A stretch of 64,000 nucleotides of DNA from Yamagishiella unicocca (taxonomy: Eukaryota > Chlorophyta > Chlorophyceae > Chlamydomonadales > Volvocaceae), in contig BDSL01000002.1 of assembly GCA_003116995.1 (NCBI GenBank), positions 744,001-808,000 of the forward strand, in the 5' to 3' direction. The notes beneath the pieces were generated by a model that saw only the letters and a program-made list of their open reading frames with translations, was not told the DNA's origin and did no database searches. The position numbers were made by a program, and so were the translations under genes. Numbering within the stretch: position 1 is the stretch's first letter; each line of letters opens with the position of its first letter. Below, in pieces: positions 40,804-50,800 of this stretch.

Positions 40804-43657
40804 TGAATGAAAGTGCCAAGGGCAGCGTGTCTCTAATTTGGTTCTTCGATGCTTAGCGCAGATTGATTGAAAGCAGGTTCCACGGTTACACAGTCGAGTG
40901 CGTAATGCATCGCCGTTGCGGCGCTTAATAACAGCGAGGTTCTGCAGGTGTTTTCGGTAGGCTGAGGAGCTGGCTCGCGCGCACCCATCGTTGTTGTTTT
41001 TGGTTCCCAGTGCGCGATTCCACACTCATCAGCGGGTGCTCGGGGCAGGAGATTCACGCAACCCGGTATGTGAGTTGAAATTCATATTGGGACACCTTTC
41101 CAGCATGCTATGGGCGCCGCAGTGGTATAGGAAAGGAATCACGGTATGTCATATTGTAGTGAGCGGCGATGTGCGATTAGCAGGCTTGCTTTGCGTGGGC
41201 GGAAGGCGATGCGAGTCTTAGGCTGCTGTCGGGTGTTTCTCTCGGAAGGATAGTCATGATGGGGTCAGAGTTCAGCCAGGATAAGGGGGCCGGATGCAGC
41301 AGGAGGCCGTGACAAAACCACGACGTCACTTGTGCGTTCGTACTGGGGGTGGTGTAGTCACGTTAGGACAGTCGTTTCCAGCCTTATCATAATGTCGCAG
41401 CGGCTCATCACTGTGCTATAGCTGTCCAGGCCACGCCAGCTTTGTTTGTGTCGCGCTGCTAGGTGGCACTGGGGGATTGCTTGCCCGGAGAGGGCACGTG
41501 CGCGGTCTCAGGAGAGAAACGGCAGTTGTGGCGACTTCCATTTGTGGCGGTATTGGTTGCACCCGTTAATTTCTCGTCAGAGTCAGTTGATCAGCATAGT
41601 TAGCGGAGGTAGTCATTTCTGTGAGCAGGTGCGTTCGCCATGGTTGGTGCGTTGTGTTCGTAAAGCTAACGCTGCGGGTGGACGAATTTCCCTTAATTGC
41701 GCGCACATGTCTTTTATGATTGCGACGCTGCTCCGTTAGGTAGTTGGGTAGGAGGTCAGACACGGCGCTGACGTTCCGGACCGCGGCCGTCACGGGTTGG
41801 GCCAGGTCTAGGAGGTCAGCTCTTCACTGCGTGTGAAGTTGTTGCGTGCGAAACAGACAGGCCTTCGTTTTGGAAAGGGCGCGGTGCCTTCATGGCGACT
41901 GCCATTTCTCCGCGCTGTAGGTTGGATTTTGTCCGTCGGACGGGGGCGGTTTGGTCCTAGCGGTGACCCAGACTGCAGCGCCGGGGATCAAGGTTGATCG
42001 TGCGGCATTGGCACGATCTTTGATCAGGTAACGGTAATGACGGGCGTATACTTTGGCTGCAGCGGTGGCAGCCCTGGAAGTCTGGTTGGGACCCGTTACC
42101 GGGGGGCTGAAGTGTACCGTTCGTTTGCATGGGCCAGCTGAAGGACACGCTACAACAAGAAAAGGACGCCGCTGCTTTTAGCGATGAAGGCACGTACCAT
42201 GCCTGTGCCCGCGTCCTTGTGCCCTTTTTGCCGTTTTGTTGGCCGAATAAAGCGTTTTTTGCCTCCATAGCAGTGATCCGCGTGGGCCATGCCGGCTGCG
42301 TCAGGCAACTTGTGGGACTCCAGTTGTCATCCGCTGTGAGTGCTGGCAGGCGTGAATTGCATGGCATTGCACGCGGTGGTGTTATTGGAAAACGTCGAAG
42401 AAATTGTACATGCCGCATGTCCTCCTGGTGCGGATGCCCGTTGGGTGTCGAACTGGCCGCCGGGGGGCTTATGAGGTACTGGCAGTCGTCATGCCATTCC
42501 TGCCGCGCGTGCCGGTGAACACCATCAGCGATTTTGGAACTGGTTCCATGTTCGACTGCAAATTCGATATCATCATCTTCCTGTGACCTGGGTTACCTCA
42601 GTGCTATTCACGCCAGTGACCTCGGGGTGTGTTGTGCCCTTCGCGCCAGATACGGTGTACCCTTGCGTCTTCTTCAATGAAGTTTACTCAAGAGTTTGTA
42701 GCACACACGTCTTCCTCCGCGGAGGGAGTTTCGTGGCTTCGCTGTAAATCAAGACACATTGTGCTCCCCCTGACAGGTCACAGGCAAAGCCAAGCACAGT
42801 GGGAGGGACATGATTTACATGCGATCCCCACTGCTTTCCTTCTTAGCGCAGTTGTCATGCCTAACAGCCGCTTCTGCTGCGCTTTCTTTGACTCCAGGCT
42901 TTCCTGGCACGCTGGTCGAAGCGCACAGGACCAGGCTGTAGACACAATGACAAGCAGGTAGACACATGCCGCAAGTCGCTGGCTGCTAGCACTAGCTTCT
43001 GGTCCGGTGAGGTTTTGTCCTAGGCACTGTAACATCTTGAATACGATGTTTTGTCCTGGGCACTGTAACATCTTGAATACAGTTTTTTAAGCCCGGGTGA
43101 ACCAGGACAGGAAAAGGGGCCCATGTTCTTGGCCTCACCGTAAGAGAGCCGGGGGCTGAACCCAGCAGACACCCCAAAGGGCACAGGAAGGCCTCGAAAC
43201 GCATAGCAAAACGGTAGTTAACAGCATTAAACTTAAAGCTACGCCATCGATACCGAAAGCCAGATGACTGCGGCCTAGAATAACCAACATTTGATTGAGA
43301 CACCACCCTGCCCGAACAGCTGCCACGACGCGACAGCCGCAGCCAACCGGCTCGACGGCCGCCAAGCACCACAGAACAAAGCGCCACCCCGCACTAAACA
43401 GCGGGGAAGGGTAACGCAACTAGCTTGTGTAGAGCAGCCCCGAAGGAGAGTCGGGCAAGTAGCAGCGGAACGAACCCAGAACAGCCACAACCCGCACAGA
43501 CGTGCCAACCGCCATGCCTACCAGCGAAAGGTAGCTGGGACACCGCTGCTGCTGCAGCAGAGACGTTGACCCTGCTGCAGCTGCTGTTTGCGTTGTCGCT
43601 CCAGCGCTGCACCTGCTTCTGGCCCGCTCGCCCAGCAGCCGCTGCCGCCGACTGCAC
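40804..43657. other. Convergent intergenic region, no gene recognised
   Basis: About 2.9 kb. Short frames exist (e.g. 42129-42518) without family resemblance or coherent splice sites. A 36-bp direct duplication lies at 43012-43083. Confidence 0.5.
43012..43083 (+). repeat. 36-bp direct duplication
   Basis: GTTTTGTCCTAGGCACTGTA...TTGAATAC at 43012 recurs at 43048 with one early difference (CCTGGG for CCTAGG). Confidence 0.9.
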
Positions 43658-44008
43658 ATGAAACCGATGAGAACTTTACTGTCGTTCTTCTCGTTCGCTT
43701 TTACTTGGCTTGGCACTTTGATGACCTTCGTGGCGCCTTTTGGTCGGCAGCCAATCGGCCTGACTCATGCAGACAATTTCAGTTCGCCACGTGATCCCTA
43801 TGTCCTGTCCCTGTTGCGCAACGGACGCTTAGCTCGCAATGCTGCTGCTGCGGTAGCCTGGCCGGTCTCGGCAGCTGCTCAAAGCTATCTGTCCAAACAA
43901 GCCTTAGAAGACGCTGAAACGCGAGGGGAAACTTCGGCGCGCGCGGACGTTACCACGACCTGGGAGTTCAGCTCATCACAGCGACACCGGCACCGCCTGT
44001 CGCGCTAG
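43658..44008 (+). CDS. Hypothetical small ORF with signal-like N-terminus (weak)
   Basis: 116 codons from ATG 43658 to TAG 44006-44008. Residues ~5-26 (RTLLSFFSFAFTWLGTLMTF) are hydrophobic after a short basic start, as in a signal peptide; the rest is Ala/Arg/Ser-rich. No family, no TGTAA nearby, and codon use is not clearly algal. It may be chance. Confidence 0.2.
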   Translation: MKPMRTLLSFFSFAFTWLGTLMTFVAPFGRQPIGLTHADNFSSPRDPYVLSLLRNGRLARNAAAAVAWPVSAAAQSYLSKQALEDAETRGETSARADVTTTWEFSSSQRHRHRLSR

Positions 44009-44494
44009 GCCTCACGATGCAGCCCAACCTACCGATCAAACGACCTGGGCACACCCCGTCCCCCTGCCGCCGTATGAAATATAACATTCCACGAAAGCAA
44101 TGTCTGGCCAAAGGAGCTGCGTCGTCTTCATCCCGTACCCGACCCTCAGCCCGCCCTCGCCAGCCGCTCGCTGACAGTCTGCGCCTCCGTTCCGTGACCC
44201 CGCTGCCCACCACCAACCCACAGCCAACAGGGACGCTCAGAGAGCACTGGATGCGTGGGTGCGCCATAGGCGGCGCAAGCCAACGGTGTCCCGCAACCGC
44301 CCTCGCCTCGCCTCCCGCCCCGGACCCTCGACGCGCCATGCACACACGTGTTTGGAACTTCACTCCGCAAGTGCTCTCTCATTTCTACACACCCCTCCCC
44401 AGCCTCAGTGCCAGAAGCCTCGGCACCCTTGCGCTGCTCCCCATGCTCCTGCGCGCCTCCTCGCCGTCAAGTTCTCACCTCACCACCGCCTCAC

Positions 44495-44620
44495 CTCAGT
44501 GGCAGGAGCCAGCCGGGAGGCTACCGCCGTGCGACCAGTGGCAGGAGCCAGCCGGGAAGCGGTTCATCCCAGTGGCAGGAGCCAGCCGGGAAGCTACCGC
44601 CGTGCGACCAGTGGCAGCAG
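44495..44620 (+). repeat. Imperfect tandem repeat, ~3 copies
   Basis: CAGTGGCAGGAGCCAGCCGG occurs three times (about 44498, 44536 and 44570), with CTACCGCCGTGCGACCAGTG after copies 1 and 3. It lies in the spacer downstream of the oligopeptidase gene. Confidence 0.8.
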
Positions 44621-44835
44621 CAGCACCACCACCAGCTGCGGAGCTCCTAGACACGCTCCTCCAGGTTCCGGACCCCCCCCAAAAATAACACGCTGCCGTG
44701 GCTTCCTTCGCCCTGCCCCTAACCACTGGTCATGTGCTTGCCGCCAGACACAGACCAGGACGTCCCGCGCTCGCCCACCACCGCCGCCATCACCACTCTC
44801 ACTCCCATTCCTCCCATTGCCGCTCCAGCTACCGC

Positions 44836-47800
44836 TCACGCAGCTGACACAGCCAGCAGGCCGCTGTGCTGCAGCAGCGGCTTGGTGGAGGGCTCGCGAC
44901 CCCGGAAGCGGACGAACACGTCGGCGGGGGGTACGGAGCCGCCCAGGGCCAGCACGGTGTCCCGGAAGCGGGCGCCCGTGTCGCGAACGGCGGCCTCGTC
45001 CTCAAGACCCGCCTGGAGGGGCGGGGCGGGGCGGGCCGGGGTGGGGGGAGATGGAAAAGGAACTTCACAGAAGTGGTTGACAGTGTGAGGAGCGAGCGGT
45101 GGTGCAGGAGAGGGTGCCGATCGAGAGGCGGAGGACGAGGGCGGATGCCTAGGGTCGCGGACACCCAGGTGGGCGCAGCAGCCGTTGCCAGCCCAATCGA
45201 GCCGCTGGCCGCAATGCCCGGCAGGTCCTGTTGGTTGCTGCAGGCGCAGCTCCCAGGGGTGCGGGTGCGGAGTCGTAGCGCCAGGCTGCGTCCGGAAGGG
45301 GGGAGCAGCAACCGCACCGGTGGCGGGTGGGCCGCGTTCCGTCCCGTCCCGTCCACCCCCGCCCTTGCGGGTATCGCCCAGCCCAGCCCAGCCGCTGCGG
45401 GTGTGCTCACCTCCTCGAAGGCGTTGAATGCGTCCGCAGACAGCACCTCAGCCCACTTGTAGCTGCAGCAGGGGGACGGGCGTGGCAGGAGCGGTGTGGG
45501 GTGGGCGGGAGCGGAGAGGGGTGGGTGGGAGCGGAGCGGGGTGGGCAGGAGCGGGGCCCCGGCGCCCCGGGGCCGGGGCGGCTGTGCGGCGCAGTGCCGT
45601 ACACATTCCAACGGACGGGCGAGTCGAGGGGCGAATGCTGGGAGTTCGTGGAGGGAGTCTAGGCGCTGGTGGAGTGCCCGCCCCGCGGCCTGGCGTGCCG
45701 CCCCCCTCCGTGCCGCCCCCCTCCGTGCCGCCCCCCTCCGTGCCGCCCCCCTCCGTGCCGCCCCCCTCCGTGCCGCCCCCCTCCGTGCCGCCACCCACCT
45801 GTAGTATCCCGCCGAGTAGCCGCCGGCGAAGATGTGTGCGAAGCTGCACAGGAAGCGATCCTGCAGGGTGAGGGGAGAAGGCGTTTGGAGGGGTGAGGGG
45901 AGGGTGAGAGGTTGGGAGGGAGGAGGAGGAGGGGGTGGAAAGGGTTGGCGGCCTGGGCCTTAATGAGTGGGGCCTTCAAGCTGTCCGACTGAGGCGGAGG
46001 GGTTTGATGCAGCAGCGTGGGCGGAACAGACCGAACCCCAGAAGCCGCAAACGAAGCTCACAGCACAGCGCAGCACAGCACAGGACAGCGCATTCCTCGT
46101 TCGCAGCAGTGGGCCTGTGGCCCCAGCCTGGGTAGGGTGTAGAGCGAGCAGCCGTTTTGAGTGCAAGCGTCTGTTACTTTGATCGAGCCCCAGCGGGCGG
46201 CGCTCTTCCCTGCCTATCAGACGTGCCCCTCCGCCTGCCCCGGCCCCCCCCCCCCCGTCGTCTCCCTCCCTCCCGTTCACACCTCCGGCAGCGGCTTCAT
46301 CACCAGGGTGCGCGCTGCCACCTCCTGGTCCACATCGAACACGGTCTTGCCCTGGCCTGAGGAGGCGAGGGAAGAGACCACCGGGGGCGGCGAGGGAGGT
46401 GGTATAAGTACCGCAGCCGCTAGGGGGAGAACCGTGGAGGACCCGGGAAGAGGCCCGCCAGCACACGGGGAATAAGAGAAGGGAACCCGCCCTCGTGCCC
46501 CTCGAGGCCTCCGCTGCTAGCCCGCTTCTGCTCGCCCGTCCTTCAGCCTCCAGCACCCCCAACACGCCCTTCCCGCACCTCTTCCCCTCCCTCCCCGTCT
46601 TCCCGCCACCCTGCCACGGCCTTCCCGACCCTCCCTCCCCGCCAGCCTCCCTCCCCTCCGCCACCCACCCAGGCCCCTTCAGCCCCGCCCAGCTCACCCG
46701 GCTTGAACCGGGCGTGCAGCTCCAGATCCACGGAGCTGAAGTGCAGCTGCCGCAGCGTCATGGTTCCGGAGCGGTAGTTCTTGGAGGCCTTGATGCGGCT
46801 GAACAGCTCCTCGGGAAGGGGCTCGCCTGCCAGCCACGGGGCCGGGGAGGGGGAAGGGCACGCAGCGTATAAATATGCATGCAGGACGTAGTGTTTTAGG
46901 GTTTTAACGCAGCGTTGTCGTACTGCCGCGCATGTGTATTGGCACGATCTCCGCCCGCACCCCCCGCCGCCCCTACCTCTCATTCCGTCCCTTCCCCCGC
47001 CGCCTTGCTACTGCCCGCACCGTCGACCCCCGTCCCCGAGGGGGCCGCCGCTCCTCTCCGCCGCCGCCCGGCACCACTCCAACAACTAGCTCCTCAGCAC
47101 CCTCCCCCCCGCCCCACATCGTTGCCCCCTCTACCCCCCACCCCACATCGTTGCCCCCTTCCCCCCCCGCCCCACATCGTTGCCCCCTCTACCCCCCCCC
47201 CGCCCCACATCGTTGCCCCCCCCGCACCACGTCGTTGCCCCCTCACCCGTCTCGTAGTGCTTTGCGAAGCTGTAGAGCGTTGCCCGGTCGTAGCACCAGT
47301 TCTCCATGAACTGGCTGGGCAGCTCCACCGCGTCCCACTCGATGTTCCGGATGCCCGAGGCCATGCCCTCCGTCACCTCCGTCAGCATGTGCTGCAGCGC
47401 GTGACCGAACTCGTGGAAGAGAGTCTCCACCTCGCCGAACGTCATCAGGCTGGGCTTGGAGCCTGGGCGGGAGGGGAGCAGGCGGGCGGGAGGGGGAGGG
47501 AGGGGGAAGGAGGGAGGGAGGGCAGTTTTGCACAGCCGCTTCGGGACACGCGCACAGGTTGGGCAACCCCGGGTGTACCGGTACCACAAGGGAATGCACA
47601 CTGGGCGTTCGGCGGCCAGATGCGGCCAGATTGGTATCTGATGCCCGTGTCTCCCTCCCAGACGGCATCTCCAGCCAGCCGCCCAGGAGCCCTAAACCCA
47701 GCCCCAGCCCCAGCCCCAGCCCCAGCCCCCGCAGCGCATCCACACCCTCGCAGCACCCCTCCCCCCCGCAGCAACCCCCCCCCCACTCACCGACCGGCTC

Positions 47801-50800
47801 CATCTGGTTGCAGACCATGTGCGCCACCGGCAGCCGCACCGCCGCGCCCGGCGCCGCCATGAGCGCGCTCTGACCCACCACCTCGGCCATCCAGGCGCCG
47901 CCGCGCTTCTCCGCGGGGCGGGAGTAGGAGTCCAGGTAGAAGGAGGCCTTGGGCTGGCCCGCCTTCAGGACCTGAGACCGCAGCGCAGGGCGGGCGGCGG
48001 GGGCACGGCGTGTGTGGGTTGGGCAGGCAGCGCGGATGCAGCAGCAGCGCCAGTTCTCCAGCATGCATATCAAAACTTCTGTTTTAAACGTTTTTTTTCG
48101 GACATCCACGGGTTTCCCTCGAACCCAGCAGCAGCGCCAGTACGTGATAGCTCCCAGGAGCGGGGAGGAGGGGACATCAACTCCCCCGCCGAGCCCTGGC
48201 TCGCGCCCCCTGGCTCCCTCCCTGGACTTCCACCTCTTCCCGTTTGGGGGCTGTCGTACCTTGAAGAAGCGCACTTCGGAGTTCCAGACGGGCGCCTCGC
48301 CGTCAGCCGGCACCACCTCCACGTCGAAAAGCCGGTTGGCCAGCTGCGGCCACGGGTGTTGGGGGGAGAGGAGGGGGGTGTTGGGGTAGGGGATGTGTTT
48401 TAGGGTGATGCTAGGAAAACCCGTGTTTTACGGGGTGGGTAGGTAGGTAGTTGGGGGGGATCGGGCAAAGGAAGGGAACATGCGAAACCTGACAGCTCGG
48501 CGGCGGCGCACAGACGGATGATGAATGTCACGGTGACGGTGTGACGGTACCGCGATTTAGTCGTTCCGCTTACGGCGCTTGCGCCTCCCCCCCCCCGCCC
48601 TCGTCTCTATCTTCCCCTTCCCACCTTGAACAGGCCCTCCAGCACGTTGGGCAGCGCGAAGTACGGCCGCAGCTCCTCATCGCTGATGTTGTACTTGGCC
48701 TCGCGCAGCCGCTCGGCCCAGTACGACACATCCCACCTGCGCGCGGGTCAAGGGGGGGCCGGTGGTGGTGGTGGTGGTGGTGGCGGGGGTGGTGGTGGTG
48801 GTGGTGGCGGGGGTGGCGGCATTGCCGAATCAATTGAGCAATGCTCCCGAAGCGCGGGCGAGCAGCAGAAGACCAGCGGGCCAGTAGGGGCGCCATGGCC
48901 CGCCAGGGGGACCCGGGGGGGTGTCGGTGGGCGGGTCACGTGAACCGCATGAGGGCGGGAACGAGGGAGGGGCACAGCGCACGGCCGACGAGGTGGTCCG
49001 GCATCAAGCCCTGGACGCGGCACCAGCCCCCGCCCTGCTCCAGTTGCGGACCACGGGTTTCCCTTCCATCCCCCCCTGCCCACCTTTCCTAAACGGTTTT
49101 CCTCGCATCCACGGGTCTTCCTCAAAACCCCTGTCACTCACCACTCCAGCTGCCCGTCGAACCCCTGGCTGTTCGCGTATGCCTGCACGTCCGCCTTGTC
49201 CTGCTCGGCTGCAGGGAGCGAGGCGGCCCGCAGCTCCTCCAGCAGCTCCTCGGCCTTCTCCACAGTGGCCATCTGCAACGCCGCGGTGGGGGTGGCGGAT
49301 GGGGGTGGCGGGCATAAGGGCGGCGGATGGGGGTGGCGGGCATAAGGGCGGCGGATGGGGGTGGTGGTGGCGGTGGTGGTGGTGGTGGTGGTGGTGGCTG
49401 CTGTGAGCCCCATACGTGTGTGTGTGTGTGTGTATGGGGGGAGAGGGGGTTAAAGAACCTTCTGGAGGGAGGCGCCACCGCCTGCCGGTCACGACAGAGC
49501 ATCCATTGGAGGAGAGGTGCAGGGCGGCAGAGCGGGTCGCCCCGCAACACCGTCCAGACACGCCAGGGGGCAGCGGCGCGACTGATGGCCCCATGCGCTG
49601 GTGCTTGTGCCTGTGCCTGCCGGCCCACCTTGGACGCCATGGACAGGTCAGCGAAGCTGGGGTAGCCCAGCCACTTGGCCTTCTCCGCGCGCAGCTCCAG
49701 GATCCGCTCGATGAGCGGGCTGTTGTCGCCGTCGCCGGAGCTGGCGCGGGTGATGTACGCCCTGCAGGAGTGCGGCGAGTGGGGGGGAGGGGAGGGGGAA
49801 GGGCGGCAGCGGGTCAGGCTCGCGGACCCGGCTCCACCAGCACACGGGGAAATACACATACACATACACACGCATACATACATACATACACACACATATA
49901 CATACATACATACACCTAACGCTAACGTTCTGCTGCTTCGCCTGGTCCTTCTTCCTCTCCTTTCCCAGGTCAGTTTCCTCGCATTTGGCATGGGCTGGGA
50001 TTCCTGTGCCGGGCACTCTGTCTGTTACTGGCATTGCACGCGACGTTGTCACCTATACCTCTGCCTTGCGCACTAGGATAGGTAAATAGGTACATAGGCT
50101 AGGTAGTTGTAGGTGCTTCGCGCCACGCCTACGCCGCAGCAGCGCGGCGTCGGTTGTTGGGGCGCAACCGTCTTTCTGGCTATCGGAGCGCTGCGCGGCC
50201 GCCGGCTACATAATTGGACTTCTGGCTTCTCGTGGACCCCGTCTGGGCTTCTTTCGGTAACTATTGGCGCCCCGCACTGACTCCGGATTCCTTGGTCTCC
50301 TCGCGCTACGTATACTTCGCGGCTCAGCTCAGCATTTATAAAACATTTATAAAACACATATACATACACACACTAGCTGTGTTAGCCGCCTAACACGCCG
50401 ATACACGCGGGGTGAGTGACCCGCCTGTAGATCTCCTCCCGCAGCGCCCGGTTCTTGGCGTGCGTCATGACTGGGAAGTAGGAGGGGAAGTCCAGGGTGA
50501 TGAGCCAGGGGCCGTTCTCGGCGGTGGCGCCCTCATGGCCCTCGCGAGCCGCCTGCTGGGCCGCCAGTCCCAGGGAGGTGGCGGGCAGGCCGGCCACGTC
50601 AGCGGGGTCGGTCAGCAGCTTCTTGAAGGCCTAGAGGGTAGGGGTGGGTATGGAGAGGGCGGGGGACGGGGAGGGTAGGGGTGGGTATGGAGAGGGCGGG
50701 GGACGGGGAGGGGCGTTCGGTCGGGAGCAGCCCTGTGCGGAGAGGCTCGCGGTGACGGTCGCGGGTGGCGGGTCGCGGGCCGAGGCTGCATCGCGCCCAC

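Noticed and set aside
42129..42586. Overlapping small frames at 42.1-42.6 kb
   Set aside because: No domain, atypical codon use, and several frames of similar length overlap.
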